Assembly (NCBI GenBank): GCA_963678675.1
Contig: OY783200.1
Location: 22,582,190 to 22,646,189, forward strand
DNA from: Xiphydria camelus
Lineage: Eukaryota > Arthropoda > Insecta > Hymenoptera > Xiphydriidae
Reading direction: 5' to 3'
DNA: 64,000 bases
Numbering within the stretch: position 1 is the first letter of the stretch; each line of letters begins with the position of its first letter. Made by a program: the position numbers and the translations under genes. Shown here in pieces: positions 1 to 13,200 of this stretch. Below the pieces are notes generated by a model. The model was not told the DNA's origin and searched no databases. It saw nothing but the letters and a program-made list of their open reading frames with translations.

Positions 1-360
1 GCATCACATCTGTGAGAAGGTTTCGAGAATAATTCGATGACTTTATGCTGAAGAAATTTCTTTTCAATGACAAGCAATTGTTTCTCCGAGCCAAATTTGG
101 TTTTTCACTTGAAAAGTAGGTGTCGGAAAGCAATCACGTATTACGTGTATCATCGAAAAGATCTGAAGAATAATTCGATGACTATGTATTGAAGAAATTC
201 TTTTCGAGTGATGCAAAATTGTTTCTCCGAGGCAAATTTTGTTTCTTCGAAAACTGACTACCTGTTTGAAGAGAATCGACTTTTTTTTTTAATTACGTAT
301 TACATCTCCGAGAAGGTTTTCGATATATCTTCGATGTCCGTGGCGTAGAATCGAACAATT
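1..360. repeat. two diverged tandem copies of a ~155-bp unit, third partial
   Basis: The block with GAATAATTCGATGACT, GAAGAAATT and TTGTTTCTCCGAG occurs at about 26-110 and again at about 167-250. Both copies are followed by a CACGTATTACGT or TTACGTATTAC stretch, then the GAGAAGGTTTTCG start of a third copy near 310. No coding potential is seen. Confidence 0.7.
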
Positions 361-1228
361 TCCCGCTCCAGCATTCGGTTTCTCGTTCCTCGAAAAAATT
401 CCCGGCCTGGCTAGATGAAACTTTCTAAAGATCGCTCACATTGATCCTCGATGCCATTACCGGATTTCCAAATGTCACCGTTCCTCCAGTCGCCGCCAAA
501 TTTGCTCCACGAGTCGAGAACCTCTTCGGTGCAACCTTGTCGTCACATCCCGACAATCTCACGCATGCCTACCCGTGAAAAAAAACAACTGCACACTCAC
601 TCGAAAGAACCTCCCGTCCCACCCCACAGTAACCGCCGCTCTCGATCAATCCGTAACGCTCCACATTTACCATCCCCGAAGAAGTCTCCCACGCGCGCGA
701 GTCATCGACACGCGCCGTTTCACCATCTCGAAGAGTATCGCGGTCCCTCGCAAGCGGAGTCACCCCGCCGATGTTGATACACGGCTCGCAGTCGCCCACG
801 CACCCCTGCGGCGGGCACCCCCGTCCGGCGGGCACGGTCCTGAAGGGAGCCGAACCACGGGAAGGACACGGGGAGCCGATTTGATATCACGCCCACGAGG
901 CACCCCGCGATACATACCGGGTGGACGCGTATCCGTCGCGGGTGGAAGCGCGACGGAGAGGGTTCTCCAGGTGGGTGGGAGAGCGAGGGAGCATCGGGCG
1001 AAGTGGGGAGTTCGGATATGGCAGCCGGGCAGTTCGCTGTTTGCCTTCCGGAGGCACGGGCCGATCCTCTCGGTAACGCGGTGATCGCGCGTAGTACACG
1101 CGGTTCTTCTTCGTCGTCGATCGTCTCGTACCCGTTGATGGACCGCCCGAACGTTTCGTCTGTCGCAGGCTCGGAAGCACGGTGTGACAATTGAGCGCGG
1201 TGTGCGCGAGTTTCGCTCCTGGGGAGGC
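361..1228. other. GC-rich upstream region / probable 5' UTR of otp
   Basis: CpG-rich sequence with several overlapping open frames on both strands, none resembling a protein. This pattern is typical of a promoter-proximal CpG-rich region. It directly precedes the otp start codon. No TATA box or defined initiation site can be assigned from the sequence. Confidence 0.5.
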
Positions 1229-1274
1229 ATGCTCAACAACATCTCCGCCGGCGGTTCCATTCACGGGATTTCCG
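1229..1274 (+). CDS. otp: otp exon 1 (start codon, residues 1-15)
   Basis: The ATG at 1229 opens [15 protein letters not shown] and stops at a strong donor, G|GTAAGT (GT at 1275-1276), leaving one nucleotide. That is exactly the phase the next exon needs: G plus GA makes a Gly codon. No other upstream ATG-to-donor combination was found that fits. The in-frame GTG at 1184 is not a credible start. The surrounding 600-1275 region is CpG-rich, as expected for a 5' UTR or promoter. The join is an inference from phase, the Met-Leu start and the donor quality. Confidence 0.8.
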
Positions 1275-4200
1275 GTAAGTTGGACGAAGAGTGTCTGGCG
1301 GTGCCATGGTGCAACGGGGAAGGGGTTTGTCGAGAGATTTTGTTGGGTTTTGGAGTCGGATCGAGGCGATGGTGTGTTCGTTGTTTGATGGGGAAATCGC
1401 GTTTGGTTCGATACTCGGTTTTACTCAAGGTGCCACGGTGCATTGAAAAGAAAATTGGTTGAAAGATCTTGTTGGGTTTTGGGGTCAGTCGAAGCGGTGA
1501 TGTGTTCATTTTCTGTTGAGGAAATTGCGTTTGGTTCGATGCTCAGTTTCGTTCATGGTGCCACGATGCGTGCCGAGGAAGAAATTGATTAAAAGATTCA
1601 AGTGGGTTTTGGAATTAGTCGAAGCGATGATGTGTTCGTCTTCCGTTGAGGAAATTGCGTTTGATTTGATACACTGTTTCATTCGCGGCAAGTAGAAGCG
1701 CACAATCAGTGTGAATAAATATCAGTTATACTGAGAAAAATACTTGATTGATCAAGTCGCGCAAAAATGATCATGATGGTCCTAAATATGTGAAGCAGTA
1801 GCAACTAAATATCTGTTTACAGCTATTAAACGTGTATCAGTTACAAGCGAATGGGTATTGGATCGAACACCATTACGTAAATGAAGAAAATATTTAATTG
1901 CTTGAGAAATAATTCGTATCAAATAAAGAGAAAATCGACTCGATCGATTTTTCTCTCAGTGTCGAATGCCAACGTCGTTAGCCGACGGACGTCTCTTTGG
2001 TTGGACACGTCGCAGGGGTTGACGTGTGGTTTTTGGATCTTGAATTTGGGTAGTTCGCTGTCCGAGTTGAGTAGTTTTTGTCGAGAAATTTTATCGATAT
2101 CTTTTCGATCTGTATCCGTAAGAGTTATTGGCTTACAAGTCACTGATTCAAGTTTAGGGAGTGCTTAGATCGTAAAGTGAGAATTATAGGACATCAGGTA
2201 GCCTCTAAGAGGTAAGGATTTTACGAGTAATCGTGGTACAGCTTCGATTTTGAATTGTTCACCATTGCCAGATATTCTCAGCCGTGTCAATTGTCTCGTT
2301 ATCTTCGGCTAATGCAACTGATTGGCATGGTCCTCGGTTTAGTGGCGAGGTTTGAGTCGAATTGGAGATCAGGCATTGGTCCGGGATACTTTATGGATGC
2401 TGGTAACGTTCGATTGAGTGTTTCATCTCGGTCAGAGTTCTGCTCTTATTTTCTAGTGTTTCAATATATGATTGTCGTAATCACTCGTAAATCGATCCGA
2501 TTAAAAGTTGTACCAACCAACAGAGGCTTCCTTCGCAAAATTCACGGTTTTAAGAAATCATCAGAGAAAGTCAACGTGGTATTTTGTTCCTACTTTCGAG
2601 TTACTTTCTTAGATTTGCTCGGTGCGTCAGGAAGCGACGGCAGTGGTCTCGAAAGCTGTTCGTCCTTTGCGGGATGTTTCCATGAAACGTTTTGCTTATT
2701 TTTTTTTACTCGAGAAACAGAGAGATATCTTATTTGATCGTTTCCAATTGATGCTGAGATTTTGTTCTAAAATTCAATCAAGTTTTTCGCTCCATCGACT
2801 TGATCTTCCAAAATTCTCGCGCCTGCATCTTCATTCTCTTAACCAAAGACAATTAAAAGTTCTTCAAATAACGTCAAAATTAGAGACTCGAGTCAACGTC
2901 TCTATATGCTTCTGTGTTGAAAAACAATTTCAAATTAGGAGCAATTTTATCTGCGTGAAATCAGATAAAACAAAATGAAGCACAGAGCCATCAATCTGCT
3001 TCTGGTTTATTGTTGGATTTAAGTAATTTAGATTTTGAACATTTTTTTTTAAATGTGGCTTTGATAAGTGTCCGTGACGGAGCGACGTTAATCTCGAGGG
3101 CGAATAGATTATTATTAGCTTTATTTTACAATTAATCAATTGTAGTTTTGAAAATTGCGAATCGATTTTACGATGAATACTTAACTCATTTTACAGAGTC
3201 TCAGCGATGAGTAATATGAGAAATATTAGATTAGATTCGACATTTTGTTTTCATAAAAAATAGTTACACTGATTTGACAATCTTGCATGACTCGCGAATC
3301 ATTGTTCAATGATCTCTCGTGATAGTGCATATTTTTATACGCACTTATGTACACATTGTAGAATTATGTAAAATTGTACGTTTGCGCGAGTTAACATATA
3401 CGCGTACAAATTCGTAGCGATTAGAGGCGAATTTGCTTATGGTTAAGCTCGCTAATTGAACGGTTAGCGGCTCTTTGGAACGTCCACGTGGAACTCTCCT
3501 CTGAAATATCGTTCTTCGCAGAGATTTCTTTCTCCGCTCGACGTAAATTTTCGTTTCCTGTGCTTGAGGACTGATCAGACGGGAGCTTTTTTCAAAATTT
3601 CATATCGCTTATTATCAGTTGAAGGATTCAAAAGAAATACCGACCGACACATTTTTCTCTTCTCTTCTGAATCTTTTGGGTCAAAGACGTCCAACGGAGT
3701 TTTGCACCGCGCTGTCTAGTCGATCTCAACAAAAATCTACCGATCATCCCCAACCCACGATCATTGCTTCCTCTCACCCCTTCCGAGCGAGCGGCTACTT
3801 GCTACGCGCGAATCACGTGGTGTTTTTGTTTGGGTTCTCTTCCTCGGCTCCCGTGGAGTCCGCCTCTCGGGCCTGCTAATCGTAATTGCCTTAGCTCGGA
3901 TTAAATTGGGGGGAAGTTGAGGAACGAGTTAGAGAGCCGAGACGTGTCTGACGCGCAGCGCGCGGGCGTGCCGGTTCCGATTTCCGTTTTGCGTTCTGCA
4001 TAGCGCTCTTCCTGTTTCCCTTTGCACGTGAGATCTGGTGAAAATGGCTATTCTGAGAGTTGAACATTTTTTAAATTAAAATCGACACCCTTGTATTTCG
4101 TTTGGTAGTTTTATTTAGTTATTTATCTTCTTTTATTTGACGATTATCGGTAGGCTTTCAGCCTTGATTGAAAACTTAAAATCCTTTTAAGAGTGTATCA

Positions 4201-7200
4201 CCTATATATCGAAAAATACTGACAGAAACTTTTGTAATTCAAACAGATAACGTATACGATTAAAATAAGTTTGCTTGCAAAATTCGAAGTCGATTGTCTA
4301 TCTCGTTAAAAAATGCACTAGAGAAATTTTATTAAATTTATTACACGGGCTCTCCAGAGAAAATATTACATTGGCGGATATCGGACGATGAAATAAAACG
4401 ATACTTCATTTTAAATTACTATGTACTAAGAGAAATTCTCGAAATTTTTCTAGTTTATGAAGGGATTAATGGCCATACAAAGCTTCAGCTATTATATTTC
4501 TTTTTTTTTTTTTACATTTTTGCATGGTAATTAACCCTTGATTTCTTCGTAAATCGGGAAAAATTTAAGAATTTTTCTCAGTTATTTCAATTTATTTCAC
4601 CGTTCGATATCCGTTTTTCCATGAGGGCTCATGTAAAATTAGAAAACTTCAATAGTTGTTTACTTTTTATAGATAATAATGAGTATAATTGAAACAAGTT
4701 CACCTGCAAAATTTCAAGTCGATTGTTGTGTTGTTGCTTCGTTGAATTTCGATTTTTCGCAGACTAAATCGTCAATTTTTCTTTGGAATTAAAAATTCTC
4801 TGTTCAAATATCATCATAACAATTCCCCTTCGATTTTTCAATTGAAAATTTAGCCTCGACTTTTGCTTCAGTTTCAATTTTAATATCAATAAAATACGAT
4901 TAACGTACGAACGTCAACCACGATCGAGTTCAACGAAAATTAGAACCACAGTTAGAATCATCGCATAGATCAACAACCACCGATGCTATTGACTCGAGCG
5001 ACGAGCGAGCCAGGCAAAAAATAAAGGGAATAAGCCAAAAACAAGCAGTCGGCAGTCGCGGTTAACCGCGATTAGCAATTTTCCCCGTACACCAAACAAA
5101 CCCTTAAACGAGTTTCCTCGGGAGTTCCTCGAGTTATAAAACGACGAGCACACATCGTCTCGCTTCCGGCGCTACCACTGGCAAGACGTGCCGCACCCGG
5201 AAAATTGAAAATGTTCCGAAAACAGAGGAGGAGGAGGAGGAAGGGAACGAAGGGATGAAGGGGTGTGCGACGGGGTTGGTAAAAAAAAACACCCTCCTGG
5301 CGAGATCAAAGACACCTGCCGAATTTCCAGAGTGAACCGAAAGGGGGGGCTCGTAAACGCCACCCCGGAGCTGCCAATAAAATCGAAATAAAACCATCAA
5401 GAGCTGTAAAGGTGAAAAGAGAAGACGAGTAAAGACCAGCAGTCGTAAAGTTCATTCATATCGAGGATCTATAGAGTGGACTTCGCGCGTACGCCCGCGC
5501 GCGGTGGTCTCCTTGCCGTATGTTTTTTTTTCGAAAATGCGGAGGATATCCTCGACATTTAAGTTACGCGCGATTCTCTTATCGAAAATAATTATTTGGA
5601 GGGATTTCGAAGATGAAAACGGAAATTTTTGGCTGTAGTTTGGTTTCTCGCGCGTCATCACTTTCATTTCTTTTCGCCTTTGACCCGCAGGATCTTCAAT
5701 TATTCAAGTATATTTTTGTTACTGTGAGATAAAAGTGATAACTGAATCCTTTGGTACACGTAATTCGTTAAAAAAAATGGTCATATATAATCATATGATC
5801 ATATATAATTGGATGCAATCAGATCTGAAGTTTATTTGACAAATTATGCATTATCATGTATAGTCAGGTATGATTAAGCGTGGTCAGATTTGAACAAAGT
5901 TGAGAATTTTGAATCTAATTATATCGAGTCTTATCTGTTCATAAGATTATGTATAATCATTTAAAGTATTTTATATGCAATCGGATAAAGACAAATTTTA
6001 GTGATCATATATAATTATATGTAAATATTTCTTTCCTGATATCTGCAACGGGCGTACCAGCTTCGATTCCCTTCTCTGCAAGGAATCGGAGTAGTGGACA
6101 TATGATTATACATGACCATTTCTTCTCGAATAATTCATTAAATTAACTCTCCAGTTCGATAAAATTGATAAAAGAGTACTTTAAAAGCTGACAACTGAAA
6201 CATCCTCTGAAAGACATTCATGGTAGCCAAATGGTAGTTAAAAAAAATGACAAACTCAATAATTTCAAACTTCAATGCTATTCTTAACACACACAGCATC
6301 CTCTGTATCAAAGGAACTTTCCGATAACTCGGTAAAATTGATGAAAGAGTACTTTGAAAGCCGACGACTGAAGCATCCCATAAAAGCCACTCATAGTAAC
6401 CGAATTGCAGTTAAAAAACGACAAACTCAATAATTTCAAACTTCGACATCATTCTTAACACACGCGGCATCCAGTGCATCAAAGGCAGAACTGATTTCCC
6501 ACGTGAACCTATCTTCCTTCCAAGTATCCTCGTCACTTTATCGAGAAACTGGTCTCACGATCCCTCTCCCCCTTTTTCTCCCAAACACGCTCAGATCCAC
6601 CCACCGAAATGAGCCCACCACGTGCGAATCCACAGACCCCCTCCTCGCGCTCGAAGAGCAAAGAGAAGACGTCCACCGCGAGCGAGCCACGAATTACAAG
6701 CGGAGGAGAGTGGCGTCGCGTTGTCCTCCTCGGCTGCGGGTGACTCGCACTCACTCAGGCGGCGGTGCGAGAGGTGCGCGCCCGAGTGAGGCCGAGGAGG
6801 CCTCGTATACGTACGTGTATTTGCTCGCCTGGAAGCGGAGGCCGGTGACGATTCTCGCACCTCGGTGCTAAGTGGCTCGTACGCCCCTCGCGCGCCACCG
6901 GTTCGGTCCCAGCCAGCTTCTGCTCCTATACAAATTTAAACTGCGCGGGGCGAGAGGGGCGAGGGACGCCCGCGAGAGTGCGAGACGCGGGAGGACTGTA
7001 ACGGCGTTCTCTTTTCACGTCCGCAGGAGCGAAGGACCTTCACGCGCAGGATCTGAAGCGGCACGAGAAGTTGGACGGAGTCCTGGGGGTCAATTTGGGT
7101 GGCGGTCTGGCAACCGGGGGAGGGCTGACGCTTCACCAGGAGCTGATCATGACCATGCCTGGCACGGGTGAGTTCGTCGAGTTTTGCGATCGATTTCTAT

Positions 7201-10200
7201 GCCGGAGCTCCTTTTTTCTTACGTTTCCCTCCATGCGTATGTATGATGATGTTTTTCTCCATCATTGAAAGCGGCGGAAGAGCACTTGCCCTTCCGACAG
7301 AGCTAGTACCGAAGATGTCAGTTTTGTTCGACACCCTGGGAAAAAATGGTCATTGATCGTATCGCTATAATTGGATGCAATCAGATCCGAAATTTGCGTC
7401 TATTTGATAATATAGGGTGTAATGGCTAAGTGGGCTGAAATAGGAGGAGCCTAATTCCGTACTGCAGTATACACTGACCAATGTGATATGACTTCCTACG
7501 ATCTCCGTTCCTCGAAATCCACTCGGCAGACAACTCTTTGTCAATGTAAGGGGATTGTAAAAAGTCATATTACTTGTCAGTGTAGCAATTCTGAACAGAA
7601 TTAGGTTCCTCCCATTTCAGCCCTCTTGACATTGCATCCTGTATATGACAAGTTACATATGATCATATATAATGATATATGATCAAATAGGTTTTGATAT
7701 AATCAGATACAACATTTTCATCTTTGAACAGATCTAATTATACATAATCATATCTGATCATGTATGATTACACATGATCACCGATCATACACGATTATAC
7801 ATGACCATTTTTTCTCGGGACACAGAAACATTCGACATTTTTTTATTCAGCATCCAAACGCCGTCGAAAAGAGTTTGCTGAACTTTTTAAACATTCATCG
7901 ATGAATATCCTCATCTGACAAACACTTTTACCCAGTGATTATATTACAATTTCCGCATCAATTATGTGACAATTATATGTATGTGTAACGCACTTATTGT
8001 ATAACTGCAATGTATTGGAGGTGAATTGTAATATAACTGCAACGTAACTGTTACTTCGTGTTTGCCGAATAGTAATTGCACATACGTGGATATTTGGGAA
8101 CCGGCGAGAACCAGAGATTCAGCAAAGGCTCTCTTAATTTCGCGAGGGCAGTTAGGCGACGAAAGGTGAGGTGAGGGTGTGGCTAATTCCCCATCAGGAA
8201 GCTGAAACACGTGGCGCGTCTACACATGGGGTGGACGATTTATCGGTCGGTTCTTCGACTAGCTCGTAGGGGGAGCGCGTCTGAATTTTCTATCGGTTAC
8301 TGAACGGTCAGTCTTGCGGCAAGGGGAGCTCGTTATTTCCTCAAGTAGGTGATCAGGCGATGCTTCCTATTTATAAAGATGATCGCACAAGGGTTTTCAT
8401 AATTCGATGATGATTGTTGGCAAAACAAAATACCGCCCTTCATAATTTCCATGCGATTCTGTATACAATAAATTATAAGAATTAGTACCTTTTTCTAATT
8501 CGCGCATCGACTTCATAAATACGCCCGATTTTTGTATTTTTATTTTCCAAAGAAGGAGTTTAAAGCTTCGCATGAAAGAAGAAGTTTATTGGTCACCTCT
8601 ACCCTTGCTTTGTACCAGATAATCAGCTGTAATATTCGTATACGCCCGCGACCAGGATCAGTGGGAAGAGTTCGTTTGAAAGCAGTGCGCCTCATAACAC
8701 TTTGTCGATCACAGGGAAGCGTAAAATAACTCGTACGCCATCAATCGAGGCGCGATGATATTTTTACGAAGCGTAATATCCATTACCCCATCTTACACGC
8801 GTTTCTATATAAGATCGATTTGCATATTCCAGTGATGCTATCTCCGCATCGTATCCACAAATACTCATCCTTTCACCGATATAAACAAGCTTTAACTGAA
8901 CTCAGACCAAAACATTGGAAAATACTTCTGCCTCGAGTCCACAGGATAGCTGTTTGTCAACTTCGATTTGCAGAACTGCGTAGCTTCCAATGAGTCGCAC
9001 AGTGAGTGTGTACACACATAGTACGAATAGCTGAATCTATTAATCCTGTCAATTCGTCGAGAAATAACACGCCTCATTGATTTCATACCTCTCACGTGTG
9101 TCACTTTGTCAATCTGTGGTACCAGACGTTTCGTTCAGTCAGTTCTAGCGGTATAAAAATAGCTGAGCCATCCCATGATCCCGGCGATGTAAAATCGAGC
9201 TATTCCCGTTTCTTCCTCTCTTCCGTTTATTTGTACGATGAACATGGTGAACAATGTGCAGCGAAACTTGATTGTTTTACTTCCTGAAAATGACTATCAT
9301 TTCTTTCGATTGATTATCCTTATTGAATCTTTCGCTGGAGCAAATATTCCAAAGTATTCCCAGCGTACAACAATTCTAGAGCTTTTCTAGTTATTTTTTC
9401 ACCGAGGTCAGCAACAAAACACCTTCTTCCTTTGATATTTTATCACATCAGGGGCAGGAATCGTATATTTGATTTGGTCGAAGCTGGATATCAAGTGTGA
9501 CCGCGTTAAAGTTCTTTTCGATAATTGTTCCAATCGAACGCGCTTGATACTGAATCTGGTATCCTGGTGTTTCAGGAAACGCCTCGGCGATCGGGCAAGG
9601 TGACGACAAGCCGGCGAAACAGAAGCGACATCGGACGCGATTTACGCCGGCCCAGTTGAACGAGCTGGAGAGGTGTTTCAGCAAAACTCACTACCCCGAT
9701 ATCTTCCTCAGGGAGGAAATCGCCATGAGGATCGGTCTCACGGAGAGTAGAGTTCAGGTGATTGCCTAAATTATGTTTCCTTCGCAGCTCCTACGCAGGC
9801 ATGTTTACCTCATCCATGTGCAATCGCGATGAAGGATGATTCATGAATTCCTTTAATCGCTATGGATGAAATTTGGTTGAATTAATTTTCAAACTACCGC
9901 TTCCTTGAAACAATTCGCCTTTTCTACGTATCCATGTTGACTTTTCCCACGCCAACTTACCGAGGAACGTATTATCAGTTCGATCACCGTCAAGGATCGA
10001 TTTCACCGCGTCTAAGTTAATTTCATCTACAATTGGTGAGCTTCGTAAAATATGACCCAGGAAAATACGAATTCATATACGTATTATATCATATACCTTT
10101 TGACGTGTGGTCATATACGATCATATGTAATCGATCATATTTATATGAGAATACATGAAACCGCAGATATGATCATGTATGGAGAAATGTACTGGGATAC

Positions 10201-13200
10201 ATGATCAAATGTGGAATAGTACAGCCATGTGTGATCATGAATTAATCTGGCAGGAATAATTTATTACAGACATGATCATGCATTATCGTACATAGTACAT
10301 GGATTGTACGGTGATATATGATTATACATGGAGTAATACAGAGTTACATGTGAACATGTATAGCCATATATAATTATAGGACTTCAAGTAGGAGACATAA
10401 TCAAGAATATATATTTGACCACACATGGCTATACATGGCAATTTAGGAACCTGCAACTAACCCTGAAAAAATGGCCACACATGATCATGCGTGTTACTTG
10501 TAAAAAATAAAAATAAAAACAGTAACCGTCCACAACGTCGATTCTCAAAACCTACTATTATCAGTGATCACTGATTATACCGTAATTACGATCGTAATAG
10601 TAATGCTACATGAAAGTTTCTCTACGAAAATGTAAAAAGTGCCTCTATCGATAAGACTTATTTCTCAGTCGTTTGTGAGGACTAAGTGATAAGAATCTTC
10701 TGACAATGACCTTTGCCAAATTTCAATAGGAAAACTATCATGCTTATTACTACATTATGAACATATGCGATTATATAATACGCATATCATCATATTTACA
10801 CACATGGTCATGCATGATCACTCAGAGACAAAATTCATACATCATCAATCATCATTCGTGCATCATACGGCCATTCTTTTCCGAGACAGCATTCGTCAAC
10901 ATTTCGCCCTTCGCCACGCTGAAGTAGCAACGGTGACGCGCGATAATGTCTTGGGAGGGGTTTGCAACTGTATCAAAGGCTGTCTTGGAATCAATTACGC
11001 CGGCCTAATGTGGCTTTTCGGATTAAAGCGAAACTTGTGCGACTCGCTAAGCCCTCGCTCCGCGGGGGGGGGTTCGAATTTTGGTGGGTCTCTTCACCGG
11101 TGCCTCGGCCGCAAACCGCAGGCGCGCCGCACGCGCGCGTACGTTATACGCGGTGTAATATTCCGCGGGCTCTGGAATTTCGTCGCGACGGGAAGAAAGG
11201 GTTTGTTCGTCGGGACGAGCACACGCGCGCGGGAAGGAGCGAATAACTCTGTGGATAGAGGGGCGGAGGGTGCGAGGGCATCAAAGTCAAAGCTTCGAGA
11301 ACGGGCGAGGGTGCTTTGGGGGCGGACGAACGCGCCAAAGGGGTAGCCGTATCTCGCGATCGGCTGGTCGTGGGGAAAAACGTTTCGAACGAAAGTTGCG
11401 TGATTTTCGCGGCTTTGCAACTTTCGTCTGACACTTTTTTTCCTTGGACCCGTTAATAGCGAGATATAGGGCGATATGTACGTTATCGGTTATCTAGGCA
11501 GGCGCTAAAATATTACAATAGAACTGCGTCGCGATTAATCATATGAGAATAAGTATCATTGATTGCGTGTAAGAAGCGATATTTTTCGCTCACTCGAAAG
11601 GCTGCAAGTTCTCAAAAAAAACCCGGTCAGAAATAAACGCTACCACAAGCCGCCTTTTTGCTCGCCCCTCCCCTTGAGATCCATCAAGCGCCGGCTTTTT
11701 TAAGTCTGCGGGGCACGTCGAGAAAAACGGAGCTAATAGAATTTCATAAAATTTTTATTCGTAACTTCTCGAGGCGTCAGTCAAGCCGGGCGTCGACCGC
11801 ATATCAAGTAGAGAATCCCCCATACGCGTCCGCCCGCGCTTTCCCGCCCTCCTTCGACAGTTGCGACGGGCGAAACTTCCTGTAAACGGTGAAAGAACTA
11901 CCTGACGCCACGTGGTTTTACATTGGCTACGCAAGTTTCACGTTTATTCAACTTTTATCTTTTATGGATTTAAATATCAAATTCGCGCGAATCGAATTAT
12001 TGTCTTAACCCAGGAAAAAATGTTTACATACATATTCGTATAATTATATGTGATTATATGTAATTGGATATAATCAGATTCGAAGTTTATTTTTTATCTG
12101 AACATTCCGGGGAAAAAAATGGTCATATATAATCATATATAATTTATTGGATAGAATCGCGGATCCGAATTTTATCTGTATCTGATCAGTGATCATATGT
12201 GAAAATTCATGTATGATCATATACATATATTCATATATAATTATCAGATATGATATTATACATATTTAGATCTGAACAAAGTTGAAAACATGGAATCTAT
12301 TAAATATATAGTTCTTCGTACGTATTCAGATTAAGGTAAATTTCAGATTTGATTGAATCCAATCGCATGTTGTCACGTACGATAATACATGTAAACATTT
12401 TTTCCCGGAAGGAGAAACAAATCCGAGACAGATTAAAAAACCCAATGAATTTAGCTTACAAGACTCTCCGAAAAATTAGACCATTGATCAAATTTCAAAG
12501 TATCATTCCCATTCGTTTATTATATCCTCCTCAACTGACAAGGTCTCACCAAGAAATTTCAATATCCACGCATCATTTCATCCCTCGATTTACATTATCA
12601 TCAATGAACCCCTCAACCCTTCGCGGTCATAGCTCAAAGACGCGCGACCGCGAAGGATTGATACGCAAAATCACCGGCTATAACCGAGTCGGTATCTTCC
12701 TCTCACCGGTCGAATAGTTTCGCGAGGGAGAATGCAGAGCCGAGAGACGAAACCTACAAGATAACCAGAACTATATAGCTTTGCGACGAGAGGGAGAGAG
12801 AGAGAGTGTGTATATGTGTGTGTGCACGAAACAGCGGACCTAATTGAAAGAGGTTTCCCGTGGGCGAGAGGGTGTAGGTATCGCGGTGAACGAACGAAGC
12901 GAAGCGTTTCCAAGGGAACGTGCGGCGGGTACACGCGTGGAGGGTTCCAGTCACCAATGGGGGTTGCGGGAAAGGCGCCGGCGCTCAGCGACGCGGTGCT
13001 ATCGAGCGCCGCTATCAAAGATTTCTTGACTTGCCATGGCGGTGCCATGAATATTTCGAGATGGGTGGGGATCCGGCGGCGTGGGGAGGTTTCGTTTTTA
13101 AAAATGTACGTCCGCCCGTGACTGTGAGCTGAAAATCAGTTTTCGAGGGGATGGTTTTTTTTACTCGTCGGCTTCGATCGACTCTTTCTTTTTTAGAATA

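Noticed and set aside
11060..11090. GGGTTCGAAT word suggesting a tRNA T-arm
   Set aside because: No acceptor stem, D-arm or anticodon arm can be drawn around it.
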